Source of the DNA: an uncultured Rhodoferax sp.
GTDB lineage: Bacteria > Pseudomonadota > Gammaproteobacteria > Burkholderiales > Burkholderiaceae_C
Direction: 5' to 3'
Length of the DNA: 64,000 nt
Assembly: GCF_946221635.1 (NCBI RefSeq)
Contig: NZ_CAMIHB010000023.1
Span: 1 to 64,000, forward strand
Of this stretch, positions 6,767-14,668 are shown one piece after another. The stretch's first letter is position 1. The number at the start of each line of letters is the position of its first letter. Under the pieces are notes generated by a model. That model had not been told where the DNA came from, did not search any database, and was given only the letters and a program-made list of their open reading frames with translations. The translations under genes and the position numbers were made by a program.

Positions 6767-8596
6767 ATGGAACACGCACCCACCTGGCTGATCAACAGCT
6801 TCGTCTACCTCAGCGCGGCGGTCATTGCCGTACCTTTGTCCAAGGCCCTGGGGCTGGGCTCCATCATTGGCTACCTGGCTGCGGGCATTGCGATCGGCCC
6901 CTGGGGCCTGGGCCTGGTCACCAATGTGGAAGACATCCTGCACTTCGCCGAGTTTGGCGTGGTGCTGATGCTCTTCCTGGTGGGCCTGGAGCTGGAGCCC
7001 AAGCGGCTGTGGAACCTGCGCCGCTCCATCTTCGGCTGGGGCAGCGCCCAGGTGCTGGGTTGCGCGCTGCTGCTGGCACTGGTGGCGATTGGCTGCGGCG
7101 TGGGCTGGCGCGTGGCCGTGGTGGCGGCGCTGGGTCTGGCGCTGTCGAGCACCGCCATCGCGCTGCAGGTCATGGGCGAACGCAACCTGCTACCGACCAG
7201 CAGCGGCCAGGCCTCCTTCGCCATCCTGCTATTCCAGGACGTCGCGGCCATCCCCATCCTGGCGCTGCTGCCGTTGCTGAGCGTGGCTTCGGTGACAAAT
7301 GAGGCTTCAGCCCCCATGGAATATGCGCAAGCAGCTATCAAAATCGTAGCTGTCATAGCCGGCATCGTGCTCGGTGGGCGCCTGCTCTTGCGCCCCCTGT
7401 TCCGCTGGATCGCAGGCTCCAAGACCCCCGAGATCTTTACTGCCACCGCCCTGCTGCTGGTCGTGGGCATCTCGGCCCTGATGCTGCTGGCCGGCCTGTC
7501 GATGGCCTTGGGCGCTTTTCTGGCCGGTGTGCTGCTGGCCGAAAGCGAATACCGGCGCGAGCTGGAAACCGACATCGAGCCCTTCAAGGGCCTGTTGCTG
7601 GGCCTGTTCTTCATTGCCGTGGGCATGAGCATCGACTTCGGCGTGCTGCTCGCCTCACCTGGCCTGATGGCCCTGGTGGTGCTGGGTTTTCTGGTCGTCA
7701 AGGCGGTGGTGATCTACGCACTGGCGCGCTACATCGAACTGCCCTACCAGGAGCGACCAGTGTTCACCCTGCTGCTGGCCGAGGGGGGCGAATTCGCCTT
7801 CGTGGTGTTCCAGGCCGCGGCCGGGGCCAAGGTGTTTCCGGCGGAGACGGCCTCACTGCTGATCGGTGCCGTGGCCGTGTCCATGCTGCTGAGCCCGCTG
7901 GTCCTGGTGCTGGTGGACCGGCTGGTGCTGCCACGCTTTGCCCACTGCGGCGTGCCGCAGCTGGAAGAGATTTCCGAACAGCAGGAGGCGCCCATCATCA
8001 TTGCCGGGTTCGGGCGCTACGGGCAGATCGTCAGCCGCCTACTGTCTGCAGAAGGTATCGCCACCACCGTGCTGGACCACGACGCCGAGATGATCGAGGT
8101 GGCGCGCAACATCGGCTACCGCGTGTTCTACGGCGACGCCACCCGCCTGGATCTGCTGCGCACCGCGGGTGCCGCCACTGCCAAGGTGCTGGTGCTGGCG
8201 GTGGACGATGTGGAGCAGTCACTGGAGATCGTGGACCTGGTGCAGGCGCACTTTCCGCAGCTGCAGATCGTGGCGCGCGCCCGCGATGTGACGCACTGGA
8301 ACCAACTGCGCGACCGCGGCGTGATGCGCGTGGAGCGCGAGCTGTTCGAGTCCAGCCTGCGCAGTGCGCGCAGCGTGCTGGAGCTGCTGGGCCAGGACCC
8401 ACATGTGGCCCGCCAGAGCGCCATGCGCTTCCGCCAGCACAACCTGGAACTGTTCGAGAAACTGCACCCCCACTACAAGGACAGCTCCAAGCTCATCGCC
8501 GTGATCAAGCAGGGGCGCCAGCAGCTGGAAGAACAAATGGCCCAGGAACGCGCCGAACAGGCCAAACGCCGGCCCCACGGCTGGGATGCGCAATAA
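6767..8596 (+). CDS. kefB: Glutathione-regulated-type K+/H+ antiporter (KefB/KefC family)
   Basis: A 609-residue CPA2 antiporter. Residues ~10-385 form the Na+/H+ exchanger membrane domain (GYLAAGIAIGP, LFLVGLELEP, LLFQDVAAIPILALLPLL, LAEGGEFAFVVF); residues ~410-540 are a TrkA-N/RCK domain with the NAD-binding motif AGFGRYGQIV. It would exchange K+ for H+ during electrophile stress. Coupled to kefF with a 2 bp gap. Oddity: residues 176-195 (VTNEASAPMEYAQAAIKIVA), in the loop between two membrane helices, are encoded exactly by a family-1 interspersed repeat. Confidence 0.95.
   Translation: MEHAPTWLINSFVYLSAAVIAVPLSKALGLGSIIGYLAAGIAIGPWGLGLVTNVEDILHFAEFGVVLMLFLVGLELEPKRLWNLRRSIFGWGSAQVLGCALLLALVAIGCGVGWRVAVVAALGLALSSTAIALQVMGERNLLPTSSGQASFAILLFQDVAAIPILALLPLLSVASVTNEASAPMEYAQAAIKIVAVIAGIVLGGRLLLRPLFRWIAGSKTPEIFTATALLLVVGISALMLLAGLSMALGAFLAGVLLAESEYRRELETDIEPFKGLLLGLFFIAVGMSIDFGVLLASPGLMALVVLGFLVVKAVVIYALARYIELPYQERPVFTLLLAEGGEFAFVVFQAAAGAKVFPAETASLLIGAVAVSMLLSPLVLVLVDRLVLPRFAHCGVPQLEEISEQQEAPIIIAGFGRYGQIVSRLLSAEGIATTVLDHDAEMIEVARNIGYRVFYGDATRLDLLRTAGAATAKVLVLAVDDVEQSLEIVDLVQAHFPQLQIVARARDVTHWNQLRDRGVMRVERELFESSLRSARSVLELLGQDPHVARQSAMRFRQHNLELFEKLHPHYKDSSKLIAVIKQGRQQLEEQMAQERAEQAKRRPHGWDAQ
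7292..7350 (-). repeat. Family-1 interspersed repeat inserted in frame within kefB
   Basis: The reverse complement contains gatagctgcttgcgcatattccatgggggct followed by a cctcattt block and gtcac, closely matching the intergenic copies at 14610 and 35589 in block order and spacing. The repeat is read without stops and occupies whole codons 176-195 of the antiporter gene. Confidence 0.85.
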
Positions 8597-8617
8597 GGGG
8601 CGCTTGAGGCCTGCGCC

Positions 8618-9373
8618 TCAGGCCAAGCCGTCCCACAGCAGCTTCACGCCGGTCAGGAACATGCCTGCGTACAGGAAGCGGTAAAACAGCACCTGGCTGA
8701 TGCGCCGCGCCAGGCGCACCCCAATCCATACGCCCACGGGCGCAATCGGCAACAGCACCAGGCTGGTGGCCATGTTGCGCAGGTCCAGCAGGCCCAGCAG
8801 GCCGTAGGGAATCCACTTGCTCAGGTTCACCACAAAAAAGAAAAAGGCCATGGTGGCGGTGAACTTCACCGGGCTGAGCTTGAGCGGGATCACATAGGCG
8901 TTGATGGGCGGTCCGCCGGCATGCGCGATGAAGCTGGTAAAGCCCGAGGTGGCCGTCAGGATGGCGCCCAGCCAGCGCGGCGGCGGTGCGCTGTCGGCCT
9001 TGGGCGGAAACAGCAGGCGCTGTGCCAAGAACAGCAGGGTAAAGCCCCCGACCAGCGCGGCCACCGTATGCGGATTGAGCACCTTGAACAAGAGCGCACC
9101 AATGCCGATGCCCACCAACCCGCAGGGGATCAGGAACTTGAGCAGCGGCATGTCAAAGTCCTTGCGGAAGGCCGCCATGCCCAGCACATCCATGAGGAAG
9201 AGCACCGGCATCAGGATGGCGGCCGCCTCGGGCACGCTCACGGCCAGCGCCATCATGGGCACGGCCAGCGAGCCAAAACCCGCGCCAAAGCCGCTCTTGC
9301 TCACGCCCAGCAGCAGCACAGCGGGAATGGTAACGGCGTAGAAGAAGGGATCGGTGATCAGCGGGAAGGTCAT
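8618..9373 (-). CDS. TSUP (TauE/SafE) family membrane permease
   Basis: A 251-residue integral membrane protein with about eight hydrophobic segments. It has the TauE/SafE features: LLGVSKSGFGAGFGSLAVPMMAL (residues ~20-42) and TSGFTSFIAHAGGPPINAYVIP (~140-161), the paired half-repeats of this family. Members export sulfite/sulfoacetate or related small organosulfur anions; the substrate here cannot be read. ATG 9373 (MTFPLI) is chosen; ATG 9397 (MAPPSFKT) is also possible. Divergent from the DUF1841 gene. Confidence 0.88.
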   Translation of the reverse strand: MTFPLITDPFFYAVTIPAVLLLGVSKSGFGAGFGSLAVPMMALAVSVPEAAAILMPVLFLMDVLGMAAFRKDFDMPLLKFLIPCGLVGIGIGALLFKVLNPHTVAALVGGFTLLFLAQRLLFPPKADSAPPPRWLGAILTATSGFTSFIAHAGGPPINAYVIPLKLSPVKFTATMAFFFFVVNLSKWIPYGLLGLLDLRNMATSLVLLPIAPVGVWIGVRLARRISQVLFYRFLYAGMFLTGVKLLWDGLA

Positions 9374-9445
9374 GGTTTTGAAGCTTGGGGGGGCCATGGT
9401 ACACAGGGCGTGTGCCAGTTGCAGCCGCGTGCTACGCTCACGCCC

Positions 9446-9880
9446 ATGTTCAGCCCCTCCCAAGAAGACGTCCGCCGCTTTTTCTGCGCCACTTATGCCA
9501 AAGCCCGCAGCGGCGTGGCCATGGAAGCCATCGAAACCCTGGCCGCCCAGTGGATGGACGAGCACCCCGAGTACGCCGCCGACTTTGCCGACGTGGACAC
9601 CGCACTGACCACCATGTACGAGGCCACCGAGGGGCGCACCAACCCGTTTCTGCACCTGAGCATGCACCTCTCCATCAGCGAGCAGTGCAGCATCGACCAG
9701 CCCCGCGGCATCCGCCAGGCGGTGGAACTGCTTACGCACAAGCGCAACTCCCTGCACCAGGCCCACCACGAGGCCATGGAGTGTCTGGGCACCATGTTGT
9801 GGGAAAGCCAGCGCGCCGGTCGCCCGCCCGATGGCGAGGCCTATATCGCCTGCGTGCAGCGCCACGCCACCAAGGACTGA
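9446..9880 (+). CDS. DUF1841 family protein
   Basis: A 144-residue soluble acidic protein. Features of the family: FSPSQEDVRRFF at the N-terminus, NPFLHLSMHLSISEQ (~residues 70-84, His-rich) and HEAMECLGTMLWESQR near the C-terminus. It is a widespread proteobacterial protein without established function. Monocistronic, ending at a strong bidirectional terminator. Confidence 0.85.
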   Translation: MFSPSQEDVRRFFCATYAKARSGVAMEAIETLAAQWMDEHPEYAADFADVDTALTTMYEATEGRTNPFLHLSMHLSISEQCSIDQPRGIRQAVELLTHKRNSLHQAHHEAMECLGTMLWESQRAGRPPDGEAYIACVQRHATKD

Positions 9881-9884
9881 CAAC

Positions 9885-9913
9885 AAAAAAGCCGCTCGGT
9901 GAGCGGCTTTTTC
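9885..9913 (+). terminator. Bidirectional intrinsic terminator between DUF1841 gene and cytochrome c4 gene
   Basis: A 7 bp perfect stem GCCGCTC (9891-9897) / GAGCGGC (9901-9907) with a 3 nt loop is flanked by A6 on the left and T5 on the right. It can serve both convergent genes. Confidence 0.88.
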
Positions 9914-9930
9914 AATGGGGCTTGTGCAGC

Positions 9931-10596
9931 TTAGCGGAAGCGGCTTTGCGGCACGGTCTTCAGCTCGGTGGGCAGCTTGCCCATGTAGTTGGCCAGTTCC
10001 TTGAGCTCGGCATTGCTGAACTGCTTGGCCACGCCACCCATGACGCCATTGCTGCGGCCGATCTGGGCGTTGCCTTCGGTCTTGTAGGCCTTGAGGGCGA
10101 CGAACAGGTAGTCGCTGTGCTGGCCGGCGATCTTGGGGTAGCTGGGGTCCACGGGCTTGCTGAAGGAATCACCGTGGCAGGACGCGCAGGCGCCCTTGGT
10201 CAGCAGTGCGTTGACCTTCTCGGAGCCTTCGGGAGCTTTGGCCAGAGGCTGGGCGCCTTCCACGGCACCGCTGGCTTCGTAATAAGCGGCCAGATCCGCG
10301 ATGTCCTGGTCGGACAGGGAGGCAGCGATACCGCGCATGGAGGCGTGCTTGCGGTCGCCGGCGCGGTAGGCGTTCAGGGCGGAAGCAATGTACTTGCCGC
10401 CTTGGCCGGAGATCTTGGGAACCTTGTGGATTTCGGGGAAGCTGGCTTGGTAGCCCACAATGCCGTGGCAGCCAATGCACATGGCGTTCTTCTTCTCACC
10501 GGCCTTGATGTCGCCTTGGACGCCCTCGGCATGGGCAGCGAAAACGGTCACAGAGGCGACAAGCGCAACAGACAGGGACAAGAGGATTTTGTTCAT
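9931..10596 (-). CDS. Dihaem cytochrome c4
   Basis: Periplasmic electron carrier delivering electrons to haem-copper oxidases. The 221-residue precursor has a signal peptide (MNKILLSLSVALVASVTVFAAH) and two class I cytochrome c domains, each with a CxxCH site: CIGCHG (~residue 42) and CASCHG (~139). The duplicated fold with KISGQGGKYI and KIAGQHSDYL is diagnostic for c4. Start at ATG 10596 matches the signal peptide. It could supply the ctaCD oxidase at the window start. A candidate FNR-type box lies 26-39 bp upstream. Confidence 0.95.
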   Translation of the reverse strand: MNKILLSLSVALVASVTVFAAHAEGVQGDIKAGEKKNAMCIGCHGIVGYQASFPEIHKVPKISGQGGKYIASALNAYRAGDRKHASMRGIAASLSDQDIADLAAYYEASGAVEGAQPLAKAPEGSEKVNALLTKGACASCHGDSFSKPVDPSYPKIAGQHSDYLFVALKAYKTEGNAQIGRSNGVMGGVAKQFSNAELKELANYMGKLPTELKTVPQSRFR

Positions 10597-10621
10597 TTTG
10601 CAGGGACAATCCAGACGGTGA

Positions 10622-10635
10622 TTGATATAAATCAG
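10622..10635. promoter_or_regulatory. Candidate FNR/Anr-type box
   Basis: The sequence TTGAT-ataa-ATCAG matches the FNR/Anr consensus TTGATnnnnATCAA in 9 of 10 defined positions. It lies in the 115 bp intergenic region between cytochrome c4 (minus) and the moxR operon (plus), 26-39 bp from the c4 start codon and about 80 bp from the moxR start. Which gene it controls, and in which direction, is not visible. Confidence 0.5.
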
Positions 10636-10711
10636 CTCGGGGATTATATCGATCGACTCTGCCTTTCCCGCTTTTTTTGCGGCCTGCGGCCCGCCGCCTT
10701 TTGTTCTGCCC

Positions 10712-11560
10712 ATGACCATGAAATTCCACGGAACCAAAAATTACGTTGCCACCCAGGACCTGATGCTGTCCGTCAACGCGGCCATCACCCTGCAGCGCCC
10801 GCTGTTGGTCAAGGGCGAACCCGGTACCGGCAAGACCATGCTGGCCGAAGAAGTGGCCCAGGCGCTGGACATGCCGCTGCTGCAGTGGCACATCAAGTCC
10901 ACCACCAAGGCCCAGCAGGGCCTGTATGAATACGACGCCGTGAGCCGCCTGCGCGACAGCCAGCTTGGCGACGAGCGCGTGAAAGACATCCACAACTACA
11001 TCGTCAAGGGCGTGCTCTGGCAAGCCTTCACGGCCAACCGCCCCGTGGCCCTGCTGATCGACGAGATCGACAAGGCCGACATCGAATTCCCCAACGACCT
11101 GCTGCGCGAGATCGACCGCATGGAGTTCTACTGCTACGAAACGCGCGAACTCATCAAGGCCAAGCACCGGCCACTGGTGTTCATCACCTCCAACAACGAG
11201 AAGGAGCTGCCCGACGCCTTCCTGCGCCGCTGCTTCTTCCACTACATCAAGTTCCCCGACGCTGCCACCATGCAAAGCATCGTGGACGTGCACTTCCCTG
11301 GCCTGAAGAAAGAACTGGTCAGTGCCGCGATGAAGACCTTCTTCGATGTGCGCAACCTGCCCGGCTTGAAGAAGAAGCCCTCCACCAGCGAGCTGCTGGA
11401 CTGGCTCAAGCTCCTCATGGCCGAAGACATCCCGACCGAGGCCCTGCAGACCAAGGATGACAAGATGGCCATCCCGCCCCTGGTGGGCGCGCTGCTGAAG
11501 AACGAACAGGACACCACCTTGTTCGAAAAGCTGATGTTCATGCAACGCCACAACCGCTGA
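10712..11560 (+). CDS. MoxR-type AAA+ ATPase
   Basis: A 282-residue AAA+ protein with Walker A GEPGTGKT at residues 35-42, Walker B LLIDEID (~113-119), sensor 1 FITSNNEKELPDAFLRRC (~154-171). MoxR ATPases act as chaperones that activate or remodel targets together with a VWA-domain partner; that partner is three genes downstream in the same operon. ATG 10712 or ATG 10718 are both possible starts. First gene of a four-gene run with gaps of 7, 2 and 19 bp. Confidence 0.93.
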   Translation: MTMKFHGTKNYVATQDLMLSVNAAITLQRPLLVKGEPGTGKTMLAEEVAQALDMPLLQWHIKSTTKAQQGLYEYDAVSRLRDSQLGDERVKDIHNYIVKGVLWQAFTANRPVALLIDEIDKADIEFPNDLLREIDRMEFYCYETRELIKAKHRPLVFITSNNEKELPDAFLRRCFFHYIKFPDAATMQSIVDVHFPGLKKELVSAAMKTFFDVRNLPGLKKKPSTSELLDWLKLLMAEDIPTEALQTKDDKMAIPPLVGALLKNEQDTTLFEKLMFMQRHNR

Positions 11561-11567
11561 GCCGCCC

Positions 11568-11795
11568 ATGTCCAACCACAATCCTTTGGTGGAAGGCGTC
11601 TCGGACGCCGTGGGCTTTGTGGCCGGCGCCCTGCTCGGCTTTGGCGCGGGGCGCCTGCTCGGGCTGGACGTGTTCGCGCCCGGCTACACCACGGCCAGCG
11701 TGGCCGGCATCCTGCTGGTGGGCATTGGCGGCGGAGTGGGCCTGCAACTGGCCCGGCGCTGGCGCGCCCGGCAAGACACACAGAACAAGGAATAA
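11568..11795 (+). CDS. Small glycine-zipper membrane protein
   Basis: A 75-residue protein with two hydrophobic, glycine-rich helices: VGFVAGALLGFGAGRLLGL (residues ~15-33) and ASVAGILLVGIGGGVGLQLA (~43-62), with small residues spaced every four positions, ending in a basic tail. I do not recognise a named family. The tight spacing (7 bp after moxR, 2 bp before the acetyltransferase) makes it a real co-translated gene. It could be a membrane anchor or target of the MoxR-VWA pair; that is inference only. Confidence 0.7.
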   Translation: MSNHNPLVEGVSDAVGFVAGALLGFGAGRLLGLDVFAPGYTTASVAGILLVGIGGGVGLQLARRWRARQDTQNKE

Positions 11796-11797
11796 GC

Positions 11798-12394
11798 ATG
11801 GCATTTGTGGACCCCGTCATCCTGAGCGCACGCGGCGTGCAGCTCGTCCCCCTGGGCCTGGAGCATGAGGCCGGCCTGCGCGCCGCCGCCGCCGATGGCG
11901 AACTGTGGAACATCCGTGTGACCTCGGTGCCCGAGCCCGAGAGCACGGCCAAGTACATCCAGGACGCCCTGGCCATGCGCGAAGCCGGCAACCGCTTTGC
12001 CTTTGCCGTGCTGCAAGAGGCGACCGGCCGCGTGCTGGGCACCACCAGCTACCACGACATCGTGCCCGCCGTGAAGCGCGTGGAGATTGGCTACACCTGG
12101 TACGGCAAGAGCAGCCAGCGCAGCCACGTCAATACCACCTGCAAGCTACTGCTGCTGACGCATGCGTTTGAAACTCTGGGCTGCCATGTGGTGGGCTGGC
12201 GCACCGACAACTTCAACTTTGCCAGCCAGGCCGCTATCGAACGCCTGGGCGCCAAGAAGGACGGCGTCATCCGCGGCCACGCCCCGCGCCGCGACGGCAC
12301 CATCCGCGACACCGTGATGTACAGCATGCGCAGCGGCGAATGGCCCGAGGCCAAGGCACAGCTGCTGTACCTGCTGGACAAACCGCGCGGCTGA
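11798..12394 (+). CDS. GNAT family N-acetyltransferase (RimJ/RimL-like)
   Basis: A 198-residue protein of the Acetyltransf_3 type: FAVLQEATGRVLGTTSYHDI (~residues 67-86), the acetyl-CoA-binding strand VEIGYTWYGKSSQRSHVNTTCKLLLLTHAFE (partial view: IGYTWYGKSSQRS) and GWRTDNFNFASQAAIERLGAKKDG with the typical N-x-x-S...IEKLGA signature. Substrate unknown. It sits between the MoxR/small membrane protein genes and the VWA gene with gaps of only 2 and 19 bp, an unusual insertion in a MoxR-VWA operon. Confidence 0.88.
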   Translation: MAFVDPVILSARGVQLVPLGLEHEAGLRAAAADGELWNIRVTSVPEPESTAKYIQDALAMREAGNRFAFAVLQEATGRVLGTTSYHDIVPAVKRVEIGYTWYGKSSQRSHVNTTCKLLLLTHAFETLGCHVVGWRTDNFNFASQAAIERLGAKKDGVIRGHAPRRDGTIRDTVMYSMRSGEWPEAKAQLLYLLDKPRG

Positions 12395-12413
12395 CACGCC
12401 CGAGGAGCACGCC

Positions 12414-13628
12414 ATGCTGCTGGACTTCTTCTACACCCTGCGCGCCGCCAAGCTGCCGGTCTCGGTCCGGGAATACCTGACCCTGTTGGAAGCGCTGCAG
12501 AAAGGCGTGGTGGGACCCAAGACGCCGCAACCCGAGGACGCATCCGAACCCAGCGGCACCACGATCGACGACTTCTACTACCTGGCCCGCACCGCGCTGG
12601 TGAAGGACGAGAAGCACTACGACAAGTTCGACCGCGCGTTTGCCGCCTACTTCAAGGGGGTGGAGATGGTGGCGGACTTCACCAAGGAGATTCCGGCCGA
12701 CTGGCTGCGCAAGAACCTGGAAAAGTTCCTCACACCCGAAGAGCAGGCCAAGCTGCAGAAGATGGGCTGGGACGAGCTCATGGAGACGTTGAAGAAGCGT
12801 CTGGAAGAGCAGAAGGAGCGCCACGAGGGCGGCAACAAGTGGATAGGCACGGGCGGTACCTCGCCCTTTGGGGCCTACGGCCAGAATCCGCAAGGCGTGC
12901 GCATCGGCCAGGACAAGGGGCGCAACAAGAGTGCCGTCAAAGTCTGGGACCAGCGCGCCTACAAGGACTACGACGACACCCAGGAGCTGGGTACGCGCAA
13001 CATCAAGGTCGCGCTGCGTCGCCTGCGCAAGTTTGCACGCGAAGGCCATGAGGACGAGCTGGACCTGGACGCCACCATCGCCAAGACGGCGGCGAACGCG
13101 GGCTACCTGGACATCAAGATGCGGCCAGAGCGCCACAACAATGTGAAAGTGCTGCTGCTCATGGACGTGGGCGGCACCATGGACGAGCATATCCAGCGCG
13201 TGGAAGAGCTGTTCAGCGCGGCCAAGACCGAGTTCAAGCACCTGGAGTTCTATTACTTCCACAACTGTGTCTACGACTTCATGTGGAAGAACAACCGCCG
13301 CCGCTTTGCCGAGAAGTTCGAGACCTGGGACATCATCCGCAAGTACAACAAGGACTACAAGCTGATCTTCGTGGGCGACGCGACCATGAGCCCGTATGAA
13401 ATCCTGCAGCCCGGCGGCAGCGTGGAATACAACAACGCGGAGGCCGGCGCCGAGTGGCTGCAACGCCTGATCCACGCCTTCCCCAAATTCGCCTGGATCA
13501 ACCCCGAACCGCAAGGCGTGTGGCAGTACCGCCAGAGCATCAGCGTGATCCAGGAGATCATGGGCCACAAGATGTACCCGCTCACCCTCAAGGGCCTGGA
13601 AGAGGCGATGCGGCACCTCACCAAGTAA
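12414..13628 (+). CDS. CoxE-like VWA domain protein, MoxR partner
   Basis: A 404-residue protein. The N-terminal half is charged and helical (MLLDFFYTLRAAKLPVSVREY start), the C-terminal half (~residues 240-400) is a von Willebrand A domain. The metal-adhesion site is atypical: D251-V-G253-G-T255 instead of DxSxS; later FVGDATMSPYEI gives the second conserved Asp. Such proteins work with MoxR ATPases in metal or cofactor insertion and complex maturation. Last gene of the operon, followed by tRNA-Arg. Confidence 0.9.
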   Translation: MLLDFFYTLRAAKLPVSVREYLTLLEALQKGVVGPKTPQPEDASEPSGTTIDDFYYLARTALVKDEKHYDKFDRAFAAYFKGVEMVADFTKEIPADWLRKNLEKFLTPEEQAKLQKMGWDELMETLKKRLEEQKERHEGGNKWIGTGGTSPFGAYGQNPQGVRIGQDKGRNKSAVKVWDQRAYKDYDDTQELGTRNIKVALRRLRKFAREGHEDELDLDATIAKTAANAGYLDIKMRPERHNNVKVLLLMDVGGTMDEHIQRVEELFSAAKTEFKHLEFYYFHNCVYDFMWKNNRRRFAEKFETWDIIRKYNKDYKLIFVGDATMSPYEILQPGGSVEYNNAEAGAEWLQRLIHAFPKFAWINPEPQGVWQYRQSISVIQEIMGHKMYPLTLKGLEEAMRHLTK

Positions 13629-13665
13629 CAACGCCACGGGCGACCCTTACAATCCCGGCTCGCTG

Positions 13666-13740
13666 GTCTCCGTAGTTCAATGGATAGAACGGCCCCCTCC
13701 TAAGGGGCAGATACAGGTTCGATTCCTGTCGGGGGCACCA
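13666..13740 (+). tRNA. tRNA-Arg (anticodon CCT)
   Basis: A 75 nt cloverleaf: acceptor GTCTCCG pairs with CGGGGGC, anticodon stem GCCCC/GGGGC with loop CTCCTAA (anticodon CCT), T arm ACAGG-TTCGATT-CCTGT, encoded CCA at the end. Reads AGG codons. Lies 37 bp after the VWA gene. Confidence 0.96.
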
Positions 13741-13825
13741 GCTTTCTCACGCCAGCACACGGCCTCTTCCCTCCCACCCCCGCTTCCACGAGAATGCCCC
13801 ACAGGCGTTCGAAACGGGTGGATCC

Positions 13826-14596
13826 ATGAACCTTGGAATAACGACTTCGCTGCTGGTGGCCGGCGTTTTGGGATGTGCTCCCTGCGCCCGTGCGTTGACG
13901 CTGTGCTACGAGGATGTGCGCAACACGCTGGGCAACACCTCGGACCGTCAGGCGCAAAACTACCACCTGGTGACGCTGGCAGCGGCCAAGAGCGGGGAGC
14001 CGGTCAAGCTGCTGCCCCTGCCGTGGAAGCGCTGCCTGTCCGAAGTGGCCAAGGGCCAGGTGGATGGCGTCATCGACATCAGCCACACCGAAGAACGCGC
14101 CGCCTTTGCCGCCTACCCCAGCACCGCGGACGGCAAGCCCGATCCCGCACGGCGCATACGCTCCGTCGGCTATACCCTGTACAAGCTCAAGACCAGCGCC
14201 GTGCGCTGGGACGGGCGCAACGTCTCGCAACTGAACGGCCCCGTGGGGATCCAGCTGGGCTACTCCATCGGGGATGACCTCCAGCGGCTGGGCGTGGCCA
14301 CCGCCGAATTCGCTGGCGACGCGCAGGTGTTGCTCCGCCGGCTTGTCAACGGCGAGGTGCCGCTGGTGGCCCTGTTGACGGACGAGGGAAATGCCTTGCT
14401 GGAAGACCCGGCGCTGGCCAGCGTGGTGGAAGGCCTACTGCCCGCGTTCTCCGAAAAGCCGTATTTCGTCGCTGTCCACAAGCGCTACTACGCCGCGCAC
14501 CAGAAGGCCATGGAGGACTTCTGGGCCCAGCTGGCCTTGGCCCGCGAGTCCACCGCCTTCAAGCAGTTCGTTCGCGCGCAACCCAAGAAGCACTGA
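13826..14596 (+). CDS. Periplasmic amino-acid-type substrate-binding protein (SBP family 3-like)
   Basis: A 256-residue exported protein with a signal peptide (MNLGITTSLLVAGVLGCAPCARA) and the periplasmic binding protein fold of family 3: LLPLPWKRCLSEVAKGQVDGVIDISHTEER (shown by KGQVDGVIDIS, ~residues 74-84), VGIQLGYSIGDDL (~139) and a C-terminal AVHKRYYAAHQKAMEDFWAQL helix. No ABC permease of the matching polar-amino-acid type is adjacent, so it is an orphan; some such proteins are sensory. Followed immediately by a family-1 repeat. Confidence 0.75.
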   Translation: MNLGITTSLLVAGVLGCAPCARALTLCYEDVRNTLGNTSDRQAQNYHLVTLAAAKSGEPVKLLPLPWKRCLSEVAKGQVDGVIDISHTEERAAFAAYPSTADGKPDPARRIRSVGYTLYKLKTSAVRWDGRNVSQLNGPVGIQLGYSIGDDLQRLGVATAEFAGDAQVLLRRLVNGEVPLVALLTDEGNALLEDPALASVVEGLLPAFSEKPYFVAVHKRYYAAHQKAMEDFWAQLALARESTAFKQFVRAQPKKH

Positions 14597-14609
14597 AAGC
14601 ACCACAACC

Positions 14610-14668
14610 GCTATCAAATTCATAGCTGCTTGCGCACATTCCACGGGGGCCCAAGCCCTATTTGGCAC
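14610..14668 (+). repeat. Family-1 interspersed repeat, intergenic copy
   Basis: Starts gctatcaaattcatagct, continues gcttgcgcacattccacggggg, then cccaagcc and tatttggcac. It fills the space between two convergent genes; its right end coincides with the stop codon of the permease gene (14668-14670). Used here as the reference copy for the family. Confidence 0.85.

Noticed and set aside
14668..14668. Repeat-induced truncation of the permease
   Set aside because: The protein has both full transport domains and a normal C-terminus, so the repeat at its stop did not break it.
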